NCBI GenBank assembly: GCA_949358305.1
Contig: OX442314.1
Coordinates: 62,133,369 to 62,197,368 of the forward strand
Direction of reading: 5' to 3'
Source of the DNA: Strigamia acuminata
Lineage: Eukaryota > Arthropoda > Chilopoda > Geophilomorpha > Linotaeniidae
Length of the DNA stretch: 64,000 bases
Position 1 is the stretch's first letter. Each line of letters opens with the position of its first letter. The notes beneath the pieces were generated by a model, which made no database searches, was not told where the DNA came from, and worked only from the letters and a program-made list of their open reading frames with translations. Made by a program: the position numbers and the translations under genes. Shown here in pieces: positions 21,181-31,225 of the stretch.

Positions 21181-22030
21181 AATACTCAAAGGGAATACAC
21201 GCACAGAACAAAAATAAAAATTTAAATGAAACTAGCGTAAATGAAACACGCTTAATTTTAAACTAAAAAATAATTTGAAAAAATACAACCTTAGCTGCTG
21301 AAAACTGGAGTAGTTTCGGGAAAACTGTCCTGTTGTTCGGTCAAGAATGGTCCAAAGCGGGCACTGGTCACAAAGGCACAACTGGATGGTCACACTGTCG
21401 AAAAGTAAGTGGCTGAATATTGGTTGTCAAACTAGCTTCCGGAAAATTTCCTTTGTCAAGACAATCTGCTGTGATTGGTGATGTTGAGAAATTTCAGATA
21501 ATTTTAATCCGAAATTCTCAACAATTCCACATCTGGATGACCCACTCCGAGCTGCATCGTGAGTGGCTCCCTTTGTTACATTCTTTACTTCGTCAAAGAT
21601 TAAAATAATAATCCAAAACGTTGAACAGAACAATGGAAACTTGGTCAAGTCTTTTAACCAGCAAAATAAAATGTTTTAACTTTTATTCTTTCGTCAGCAG
21701 AATTTCTGGTCAAAATCGTTTTTTGATCAAAATTCAGGGTTTCAAAATTTTCCAGAATATAGTCGAATATTCTGGGAAACTCAACAAAATCAAAATAGAT
21801 TTTTTGTACGAAATTCGGAATTATAATGAGTTTTCAAAATAATCCAAAAATTCGACTTCAAATATTTCCAAAAGATAATGAGAATTTTTTGAAAACAAAT
21901 GAATATTGCGCAATAAATTCAAGGAGAAAATCGGAAATTTTCTGATTATAATATTTACATAAATAATCAAAAATTCGCTTTTCAATTTTTACACTTTGAT
22001 CACAGAGTTCACTTCGATAAAATGCAACCT
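21181..22030 (-). other. Gyp-L untranslated leader
   Basis: About 850 bp between the primer site and the gag ATG. It is AT-rich in the part nearest the primer site. Only short frames occur, so it probably holds packaging signals; none is identifiable by eye. Confidence 0.6.
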
Positions 22031-22048
22031 ATCTCGGTAGAACCTCCA
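22031..22048 (-). other. Gyp-L primer-binding site (tRNA-Gln-like)
   Basis: Plus-strand ATCTCGGTAGAACCTCCA is the tRNA-like sequence; its complement on the minus strand starts TGG AGG. It matches the 3' end of eukaryotic tRNA-Gln (…ATCTCGGTGGAACCT-CCA) with one difference. It lies two bases from the LTR end at 22051, which fixes that boundary. Confidence 0.8.
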
Positions 22049-22050
22049 CG

Positions 22051-23640
22051 TGTGACGATTACCTTCTGGAGATAGCAATTGCTAAACTAAAGTGTGAACT
22101 ATCTGTGTGAAAGTGTAAAATATGTAAACCTGATGTTTTCTCAAAACATATAACATTTATTCCGGTTGAAACTTATATAAATATTATGCCTACAAGTGGC
22201 TAAAATGACGATGAGTTAAACTATACAGTTATTTGGCAAGAGCCCTGAAATAATATCATTTGAAGGCTTCAGTCATGCAATAAGAATTTGTAACGGTCTT
22301 ATTGCTGTGACGTAAAAGATGTCATCTATGAATGGCTTTGGCTTCTAAATGGTCCGGGGTTTGGTTCTAAAAGGTGTGTAAATGGTTAGGCTGGGTGGGT
22401 TATATCCGAGAGGTGCGGTTGACTTTTCTGTATCGTCACACACATCGCATCGCAGATAATTGTTGTAATCAATAATTACCGCGAGATGTAACAATGTGAG
22501 AATAAATAGTCATATTAATTCTATGGAATTAATCATGATATTTTAGAGTCACAAACTTAACTAAACTGTGAAAATAAATAACATATATTAAAATAGCGCC
22601 GAGCTATTTTTTGCCCCGAGTGCAATCAACATCTAAGTTAGACTTAAATGTTCCGTCAAACCAATAACGAATTGAATCGAAATATCTCGCAGGAAAGGTT
22701 ATCCATCGCCGGGAAATTACTCCACTCGGTCCTGGCTGGCGGGAGAGTAACCGGGAAATTACTCCGCGTCGATTACTCTGATAATGTGTCTGTGGAATAT
22801 TAAATACTCCACTCTAGATTCTACATTACCAATGCGTCTGTGAATTTTACTCCACTCTAGATTCTGCATTCTACAACGGAATGTTGGCATGAAGCTGGAG
22901 GGAGTGCGTCTGTGGGTTGTACCCCACTCTAGATACTACACTTAAATGTGTCTGTGAAGTACTCACTCTAGTTACTACATTTCTACAACGGAATGTTGGC
23001 ATGAAGAGGCGGGCAGTGTGTCTGTGAGTCTTCTACCCACTCTAGATACTTACACTAAATACAAAGTATTTCTACAACGGATTGTCGGAACGCAGAGAAG
23101 TATAATATGTGCTCAAGTAAATATCGGTATCAAACAAAACAAGAACAAGAGCGAGCTATATCCGTTTTGCAGGGGGATATATACTCGGTGAGGAGAATAG
23201 CTGTTCAGTGATCCAATGGGATCACTGGGCAGTCAAATCCATCCAATCCTAGATCACAGGAAGTGGATACTCAGGACATAGTCTTCTACTAGGTCCACTA
23301 CAGGAACTGGATACGCAGGACACACTTTGGATTAAGTCCTTTTGACTATAATCCGAAAGGAGTCCAACTCACAGTGGGTGATGAAGGGTGACTTCACCAG
23401 GTGTAAAGTTTGCACATAATTCAATAGAATTATGTGACAAATAAATCAACTAGTTTTTAAACATCCAAAAGTATTTAAAAGTGTCTAAAGTTGCAGTGGA
23501 ATAAAATATAAATAGTAATTTATATTTTATTCACTCAAAAATTGTCGAAATTTGAATTTACCGCTAAAACGCATCAGCGCCATCTATTGGTGAAATAATC
23601 GTCCTATACTAACAAAGTGTATGACAGTGTAACCGTCACA
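22051..23640 (-). repeat. Gyp-L 5' LTR (1590 bp)
   Basis: Bounded by TGTGACGATTAC (22051) and GTAACCGTCACA (23640), almost perfect inverted ends of 12 bp. The inner boundary is supported by the primer site. The last 464 bp are shared with the 3' LTR at 6087-6550. It is long for a gypsy LTR. It contains the degenerate ~60-bp subrepeats listed separately. Confidence 0.87.
22786..23085 (-). repeat. Degenerate ~60-bp subrepeats within Gyp-L LTR
   Basis: Four to five imperfect copies carry 'gtctgtg' followed 20-30 bases later by 'cactctagatactaca'. 'tctacaacggaatgttggcatgaag' occurs twice, with a related third copy. They may be enhancer-like or structural repeats in the transcribed LTR. Confidence 0.7.
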
Positions 23641-26600
23641 TGGTCATTTGACAAAACTAGTAAAAAGTGAAATAGTGCTGATGGTCATTTGAAAAAACTA
23701 GTCAAAAGTGAAATAGTGCTGTTTTTCATTTGACAAAACTAGTCAAAAGTGAAATAGTGCTGATGGTCATTTGAAAAAACTAGTCAAAAGTGAAATAGTG
23801 CTGTTTTTCATTTGACAAAACTAGTCAAAAGTGAAATAGTGCTGTTTTTCATTTGACAAAACTAGTCAAAAGTGAAATAGTGCTGATGGTCATTTGACAA
23901 AACTAGTAAAAAGTGAAATAGTGCTGATGGTCATTTGAAAAAACTAGTCAAAAGTGAAATAGTGCTGTTTTTCATTTGAAAAAACTAGTAAAAAGTGAAA
24001 TAGTGCTGTTTTTTATTTGAAAAAACTAGTAAAAAGTGAAATAGTGCTGTTTTTCATTTGACAAAAATAGTTAAAAGTGAAATAGTGCTGTTTTTTATTT
24101 GAAAAAACTAGTCAAAAGTGAAATACTGCTGTTTTTCATTTGACAAAACTAGCCAAAAGTGAAATAGTGCTGTTTTTCATTTGACAAAACTAGTAAAAAG
24201 TGAAATAGTGCTGTTTTTCATTTGACAAAAATAGTTAAAAGTGAAATAGTGCTGTTTTTTATTTGACAAAACTAGTAAAAAGTGAAATAGTGCTGTTTTT
24301 CATTTGACAAAACTAGTCAAAAGTTAAATAGTCCTGATGGTCATTTGAAAAAACTAGTCAAAAGTGAAATAGTGCTGTTTTTCATTTGACAAAACTAGTC
24401 AAAAGTGAAATAGTGCTGTTTTTCATTTGACAAAACTAGTAAAAAGTGAAATAGTGCTGTTTTTCATTTGACAAAACTAGTAAAAAGTGAAATAGTGCTG
24501 TTTTTCATTTGACAAAAATAGTTAAAAGTGAAATAGTGCTGTTTTTTATTTGAAAAAACTAGTCAAAAGTGAAATAGTGCTGTTTTTCTTTTGACAAAAC
24601 TAGTCAAAAGTGAAATAGTGCTGATGGTCATTTGAAAAAACTAGTCAAAAGTGAAATAGTGCTGTTTTTCATTTGACAAAACTAGTCAAAAGTGAAATAG
24701 TGCTGTTTTTCATTTGACAAAACTAGTAAAAAGTGAAATAGTGCTGTTTTTCATTTGACAAAACTAGTAAAAAGTGAAATAGTGCTGATGGTCATTTGAA
24801 AAAACTAGTCAAAAGTGAAATAGTGCTGTTTTTCATTTGACAAAACTAGTCAAAAGTGAAATAGTGCTGTTTTTCATTTGACAAAACTAGTAAAAAGTGA
24901 AATAGTGCTGTTTTTCATTTGACAAAACTAGTAAAAAGTGAAATAGTGCTGATGGTCATTTGAAAAAACTAGTCAAAAGTGAAATAGTGCTGTTTTTCAT
25001 TTGACAAAACTAGTAAAAAGTGAAATAGTGCTGATGGTCATTTGAAAAAACTAGTCAAAAGTGAAATAGTGCTGTTTCTCATTTGACAAAACTAGTAAAA
25101 AGTGAAATAGTGCTGTTTTTCATTTGACAAAACTAGTAAAAAGTGAAATAGTGCTGATGGTCATTTGAAAAAACTAGTCAAAAGTGAAATAGTGCTGTTT
25201 CTCATTTGACAAAACTAGTAAAAAGTGAAATAATGCTGTTTTTCATTTGACAAAACTAGTAAAAAGTGAAATAGTGCTGATGGTCATTTGAAAAAACTAG
25301 TCAAAAGTGAAATAGTGCTGTTTCTCATTTGACAAAACTAGTAAAAAGTGAAATAGTGCTGTTTTTCATTTGACAAAAATAGTTAAAAGTGAAATAAAGC
25401 TGTTTTTCATTTGACAAAACTAGTAAAAAGTGAAATAGTGCTGATGGTCATTTGAAAAAACTAGTCAAAAGTGAAATAGTGCTGTTTTTCATTTGACAAA
25501 ACTAGTCAAAAGTGAAAGAGTGCTGTTTTTCATTTGACAAAACTAGTCAAAAGTGAAATAGTGCTGATGGTCATTTGACAAAACTAGTAAAAAGTGAAAT
25601 AGTGCTGATGGTCATTTGAAAAAACTAGTCAAAAGTGAAATAGTGCTGTTTTTCATTTGACAAAACTAGTCAAAAGTGAAATAGTGCTGTTTTTTATTTG
25701 ATAAAACTAGTAAAAAGTGAAATAGTGCTGATGGTCATTTGAAAAAACTAGTCAAAAGTGAAATAGTGCTGTTTTTCATTTGACAAAACTAGTAAAAAGT
25801 GAAATAGTGCTGTTTTTCATTTGACAAAACTAGTCAAAAGTGAAATAGTGCTGTTTTTCATTTGACAAAACTAGTAAAAAGTGAAATAGTGCTGTTTTTC
25901 ATTTGACAAAACTAGTCAAAAGTTAAATAGTGCTGATGGTCATTTGAAAAAACTAGTCAAAAGTGAAATAGTGCTGTTTTTCATTTGAAAAAACTAGTCA
26001 AAAGTGAAATAGTGCTGATGGTCATTTGAAAAAACTAGTCAAAAGTGAAATAGTGCTGTTTTTCATTTGACAAAACTAGTAAAAAGTGAAATAGTGCTGT
26101 TTTTCATTTGACAAAACTAGTAAAAAGTGAAATAGTGCTGTTTTTCATTTGACAAAACTAGTAAAAAGTGAAATAGTGCTGTTTTTCATTTGACAAAAAT
26201 AGTTAAAAGTGAAATAGTGCTGTTTTTTATTTGAAAAAACTAGTCAAAAGTGAAATAGTGCTGTTTTTCTTTTGACAAAACTAGTCAAAAGTGAAATAGT
26301 GCTGATGGTCATTTGAAAAAACTAGTCAAAAGTGAAATAGTGCTGTTTTTCATTTGACAAAACTAGTCAAAAGTGAAATAGTGCTGTTTTTCATTTGACA
26401 AAACTAGTAAAAAGTGAAATAGTGCTGTTTTTCATTTGACAAAACTAGTAAAAAGTGAAATAGTGCTGATGGTCATTTGAAAAAACTAGTCAAAAGTGAA
26501 ATAGTGCTGTTTTTCATTTGACAAAACTAGTCAAAAGTGAAATAGTGCTGTTTTTCATTTGACAAAAATAGTTAAAAGTGAAATAGTGCTGTTTTTCATT

Positions 26601-27010
26601 TGACAAAAATAGTTAAAAGTGAAATAGTGCTGTTTTTTATTTGAAAAAACTAGTCAAAAGTGAAATACTGCTGTTTTTCATTTGACAAAACTAGCCAAAA
26701 GTGAAATAGTGCTGTTTTTCATTTGACAAAAATAGTTAAAAGTGAAATAGTGCTGTTTTTCATTTGACAAAACTAGTAAAAAGTGAAATAGTGCTGTTTT
26801 TCATTTGACAAAACTAGTAAAAAGTGAAATAGTGCTGTTTTTTATTTGACAAAAATAGTTAAAAGTGAAATAGTGCTGTTTTTTATTTGAAAAAACTAGT
26901 CAAAAGTGAAATAGTGCTGTTTTTCTTTTGACAAAACTAGTCAAAAGTGAAATAGTGCTGATGGTCATTTGAAAAAACTAGTCAAAAGTGAAATAGTGCT
27001 GTTTTTCATT
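23641..27010. repeat. 41-bp tandem array (about 82 copies)
   Basis: The unit is about 41 bp, built on catttga(a/c)aaaactagt(c/a)aaaagtgaaatagtgctg. There are two main variants: one with 'atggt' and one with 'ttttt' before 'catttga'. Variants are arranged in longer blocks; for example 'gtttctcattt' recurs at 25074, 25197 and 25320, every 123 bp (3 units). It has no coding capacity. It abuts the Gyp-L LTR on the left and the Cop-5 leader on the right (27010/27011). It fits a minisatellite or satellite. Confidence 0.97.
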
Positions 27011-27403
27011 CTCGAAAATAAAGGCTTATAATTCCGCCAAATAACTGCTCAAATAAACGATAAAAGTCCTTACGGCCTGTGTGGGCTTTCCAACGCCGAT
27101 TCCAACCAATTTCAAACGATTCTCGCCTCGATTATGTGCCCGACACGTCGTCGTCTCGTTCGCGGCGACCTCCGTCAGATTCTCCGCCGAAATCCGTCTC
27201 GAAACCGCAATCTCGCCCGTCGCGAGTGCGTAGACGACCCGCGAAGCTTCTCTGCTTGGCAGGGACGAGGAAACCGCTCGTTTCAGCAGCGCGTCGCTGC
27301 TACGTGTCCGCCGGATCGCGCGACGAACTCCGCGCTTTGAAAAATGGTCGGAAAACTTTGCAAACGTTTCTCAAACGTTGCAAACACTCACCACAACTGG
27401 ACA

Positions 27404-27421
27404 AACCACCCTCTGCTACCA
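27404..27421 (-). other. Cop-5 primer-binding site (initiator-Met tRNA)
   Basis: Plus-strand AACCACCCTCTGCTACCA, the same 18-mer as in Cop-1 and Cop-3, one base from the LTR start at 27423. Confidence 0.88.
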
Positions 27422-27422
27422 A

Positions 27423-27929
27423 TGTTGAGTTCTAATCGCAGTTGGGTGAGTGTTTGGAAAGCAGACTCCATCATTTAAGATTGGCTTAAGACCAGCAAAC
27501 AATATGGCTGCCACTTTATTAGCAGTCTAGTAAAAGTGTGACCTCACACATAAACAAGGCAGGACAAATCCCCTGTGGATTACAGAATAAATCTCCAAGG
27601 ATTCCAGAACATAAGCTATACAATGACTATAGAACAAATCACACAGGTACAAATAAGGCGCAGTATTTGGACCAGCACCGAAAAACCTCAAATGCGCGAT
27701 ACAACAACTCGTCGCTATCGTACACGGAACCAAACACTGCAAACGACGGTTTGCATTGATGCAACGACATGCTATTCACATTGGGTATTCGTCGTACACA
27801 TTTAAACACAGGGCCAATGTGTAATAGCACTGGACCGCAGCTCAAACATCGCTCCTGGCGCGCTAAGACAGAAACACGCACCGTAAACAAGTCGTTATAC
27901 GCGATCACTATGGAAACTGATTCCCAACA
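27423..27929 (-). repeat. Cop-5 5' LTR (507 bp)
   Basis: It begins TGTTGAGTTC next to the primer site and ends ATTCCCAACA, a TG...CA structure with short inverted ends. No second copy is in the window, so the outer boundary is inferred. Confidence 0.75.
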
Positions 27930-29602
27930 GATAGTTCCATTGGATCGCTCGATAGTTCCATTGGATCGCTCAATAGTTCTATTGGGTCGCTCACTAGTTC
28001 CATTGGGTTGCTCGCTAGTTCCATTGGTCGCTTGCTTGTTCAATTTGGTCGCTCGCAGTTCCATTGGATCGCTCAATAGTTCTATTGGGTCGCTCACTAG
28101 TTCCATTAAGTTGCTCGCTAGTTCCATTGGTCGCTTGCTTGTTCAATTTGGTCGCTCGCAGTTCCATTGGATCGCTCAATAGTTCTATTGGGTCGCTCAC
28201 TAGTTCCATTGGGTTGCTCGCTAGTTCCATTGGTCGCTTGCTTGTTCAATTTGGTCGCTCGCAGTTCCATTGGATCGCTCAATAGTTCTATTGGATCGCT
28301 CGCTAGTTCCATTGGATTGCTCGCTAGTTCCATTGGTCGCTTGCTTGTTTAATTTGGTCGCTCACAGTTCCATTGGATCGCTCGCTAGTTCCATTGGTCG
28401 CTTGGTTGTTCCATTAGGTCGCTCGATAGTTCTAATGGATCACTCAATAGTTTCATTGGGTCGCTCACTAGTTCCATTGGGTCGCTCACTCGTTCCATTG
28501 GGTTGCTCGCTAGTTCCATTGGTCGCTTGCTTGTTCCATTAAGTCGCTCGATAGTTCCATTGGATCGCTCGCAGTTCCATTGGATCGCTCAATAGTTTCA
28601 TTGGGTTGCTCGCTAGTTCCATTGGATTGCTTGCTAGTTCCATTGGTCGCATGGTTGTTCCATTAGGTCGCTCGATAGTTCCATTGGATCGCTCAATAGT
28701 TCCATTGGGTCGCTCGCTAGTTCCATTGGATTGCTCGCTAGTTCCATTGGTCGCTTGCTTGTTCAATTTGGTTGCTCGCAGTTCCATTGGATCGCTCAAT
28801 AGTTCCATTGGGTCGCTCGTTAGTTCCATTAGGTTGCTCGCTAGTTCCATTGGTCGCTTGCTTGTTCAATTTGGTCGCTCGCAGTTCCATTGGATCGCTC
28901 AATAGTTCTATTGGGTCGCTCACTAGTTCCATTGGGTTGCTCGCTATTTTCATTGGTCGCTTGGTTGTTCCATTAAGTCGCTCGATAGTTCCATTGGATC
29001 GCTCGCAGTTCCATTGGATCGCTCAATAGTTTCATTGGGTTGCTCGCTAGTTCCATTGGATTGCTTGCTAGTTCCATTGGTCGCATGGTTGTTCCATTAG
29101 GTCGCTCGATAGTTCCATTGGATCGCTCAATAGTTCCATTGGGTCGCTCGCTAGTTCCATTGGATTGCTCGCTAGTTCCATTGGTCGCTTGCTTGTTCAA
29201 TTTGGTTGCTCGCAGTTCCATTGGATCGCTCAATAGTTCCATTGGGTCGCTCGTTAGTTCCATTAGGTTGCTCGCTAGTTCCATTGGTCGCTTGCTTGTT
29301 CAATTTGGTCGCTCGCAGTTCCATTGGATCGCTCAATAGTTCTATTGGGTCGCTCACTAGTTCCATTGGGTTGCTCGCTATTTTCATTGGTCGCTTGGTT
29401 GTTCCATTAGGTCGCTCGATAGTTCCATTGGATCGCTCAATAGTTCCATTGGGTCGCTCACTAGTTCCATTGGGTTGCTCGCTATTTTCATTGGTCGCTT
29501 GGTTGTTCCATTAAGTCGCTCGATAGTTCCATTGGATCGCTCAATAGTTTCATTGGGTCGCTCACTAGTTCCATTGGGTCGCTCACTCGTTCCATTGGGT
29601 TG
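27930..29602. repeat. 21-bp tandem array, left block
   Basis: Units of about 21 bp on the pattern tagttccattggatcgctcg, with variants. A 103-bp period is seen at 28015-28333, and a larger duplication of 434 bp makes 28539-28905 and 28973-29339 nearly the same. Because 21 is a multiple of 3, long stop-free frames appear on both strands (repeats like SNGTIER or SIVPLDR). These are by-products, not genes. It is the same array as 59792-60097. Confidence 0.95.
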
Positions 29603-30187
29603 TGTGGTGTTGTGGAAGACTTCTGTTAATTCTAAATACTGGAAAGATGTCCTGCTGTCCTGTCCTGTGTGTGTTTTAGCAATAAAACCTCCAAAGTTGT
29701 TAAAATCAAACCAAATGTTGTTTAATCCTCTGAACATAAAATATACATAACATCCAGCTTGGATGGAGTACAGTGAGCAAGTGAATGCTTAAAAACAAAA
29801 CATCAAACAAGTGAAAACATCAGTATGACATCACCAACCAATGGAAACCCATAAATGCAAATTCTAACATGGTGCATACATTAAATATAAGTTTCACATT
29901 AACAATTCAATAAATGAGTACATTCTATAATATAATATGTTATTACATTTATACACTATAAATAACACAGTATATTCGAGTTACAATGTCATCGGTTTAA
30001 TCTCCACATTACAATCCACGATGGGCGCATTAAAACCCCGCATGCTCACATAGGCGCATCAGGGCGCTCTCATTATACGCGCCCTCGCGCGCCTCGCATC
30101 ACCACGGCATACGCGCCCACGTCGGGCGCATCAGGGCGCGTCGCTTCGCGTACACTTCGCGCGATCTGCGTCAATTACTGCGCCACA
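29603..30187 (-). repeat. Cop-3 3' LTR (about 585 bp)
   Basis: The outer end is TGTGGTGTTG at 29603. The inner end is inferred at 30187, because the minus strand there reads a purine tract (AAAAGGGGAGAT) then TGTGGCGCAG, as in other copia elements. Its outer 134 bp recur at 59658-59791. The inner part is rich in 'gcgc' motifs. An alternative is a 134-bp LTR with a long 3' UTR, but no polypurine tract precedes 29736. Confidence 0.7.
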
Positions 30188-30212
30188 ATCTCCCCTTTTA
30201 AACCGATCTCAT
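30175..30212 (-). pseudogene. pol: Cop-3 RNase H C-terminal tail
   Basis: The last dozen codons of the Cop-3 polyprotein, beyond the Cop-4 insertion. The frame resumes across the CTCAT duplication and ends at TAA (30175-30177), just inside the inferred LTR. Confidence 0.75.
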
Positions 30213-30541
30213 TGTTAAGCTTTGATGTCCTGTAATGTCGTATCATCAAGCGACAATGTTCTTTGTATTATTTATACTATGTTAATTTGTTCACTATATT
30301 AACTGCACGACTGGCTGCAGTATTTGTTCACGTACGGCTCGTGTTTGTTTACATGCAGCTTCTGTGTATTGCCCAAAGGGGGCATTGTCTATGTCTTTCT
30401 GGTCACATGACCAGACAATAAATATCACTTGTTGTTCTGCTTTCAACACGTTAAGATGGCGCTGATTTCTTTCTAGAATAGATGTTTTCCACACCACTGC
30501 TTATGTACATAACATATACATATTTGCACCACAAATTAACA
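30213..30541 (+). repeat. Cop-4 5' LTR (329 bp)
   Basis: Direct repeat of 34266-34594. It ends TTAACA and is followed at once by the primer site. Confidence 0.95.
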
Positions 30542-30542
30542 A

Positions 30543-30554
30543 GGTTATGGGCCA
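30543..30554 (+). other. Cop-4 primer-binding site (tRNA-iMet anticodon arm)
   Basis: GGTTATGGGCCA next to the LTR is complementary, except at the last base, to the anticodon stem-loop of initiator-Met tRNA (GGGCCCATAACC). Drosophila copia is known to prime from this internal tRNA region rather than the 3' end. It differs from the other copia elements in the window. Confidence 0.8.
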
Positions 30555-31225
30555 CAATAACGATGAGAAACATCTGGAGCAACTTTGTGAAGTCAGCTGC
30601 CATTTGGAGGTCACCAAGGCGACTCATCTCTATTTATCCAACATGGCGGCGCCCATGGGAGAAGAAGCCAGTCTGTGTTTGTGCCACTAAATTCGAGATT
30701 GGGAAGCAGGAAGCAGTCACCAAACCACACAGGAACAATAAGGGTTCGAAAAACTGTAAAACATTTTGTTTAAACGTTTTCTCTTTTTGTTTTGGGGAAA
30801 TTTGTTCCCATATTGCGAAGGCGCAATACGTATTGTCAACGTGTCAACATTTTCGGCGGAAAGACGTCTGGGATACGACGGCGACTGTTCCAGCCAACCA
30901 CACGTGAAGTGTGAGCAGGAAAACGTTGACGAACGGCGAAACAACGGACGATTTAGTGGACAATTCGCGAAATTCGAAATGACGCAAAACGAGCGGACGA
31001 ATTACGAAGAGAAAACAACATTTATGAACATTTCTCGTGTTTATTTTTGATTATTGTCGTTTAATACTATTGCTAGCTTAGTGTTGTGTCAGGATAAATA
31101 CTAACTTAGTATTAAGAGCGTACTAACATCGCAACACTGCACTTTGTTGCGATTATCAGTAAGGAAAGTGTTTTTGGGATTTCAAAGTGTGTGACTTTTC
31201 AACAAGTTCAAATCAAAAGCACAGA

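Larger units (their letters stand above)
6087..23640 (-). mobile_element. Gyp-L: gypsy element with 1.6-kb LTRs, split by Cop-1
   Basis: Read on the minus strand: 5' LTR 23640-22051, tRNA-Gln-like primer site, gag, pol, extra ORF, polypurine tract, 3' LTR from 6550 down to 6087, where Gyp-U1 interrupts it. Over the 464 bp present in both LTRs I see one difference (6285 C versus 23375 T), so the insertion is young. Pol carries the Cop-1 insertion. The right flank (23641) is the 41-bp tandem array, so the element landed in, or at the edge of, that array. Confidence 0.92.
27011..27929 (-). mobile_element. Cop-5: 5'-end remnant of a copia element
   Basis: Read on the minus strand: LTR (27929-27423), initiator-Met primer site, then about 390 bp of GC-richer leader that ends abruptly at the 41-bp array. 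Gag and pol are absent. The listed forward frame 27079-27435 overlaps leader and primer site and is not a gene. The right flank is the 21-bp array. Confidence 0.8.

Noticed and set aside
23641-27010. Regular direct repeats resembling a CRISPR array
   Set aside because: The 41-bp units are contiguous with no unique spacers, and the surroundings are eukaryotic retrotransposons, so it is a minisatellite.
27079-27435. 118-codon forward frame
   Set aside because: It spans the Cop-5 leader and primer site on the strand opposite to the element and has no recognisable domain.
27769-29737. Many overlapping open frames on both strands in the 21-bp array
   Set aside because: They arise because the unit is a multiple of three and lacks stops. 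There is no start context and no domain.
30717-31050. Short frames in the Cop-4 leader
   Set aside because: They lie between primer site and gag, overlap on both strands and carry no domain.
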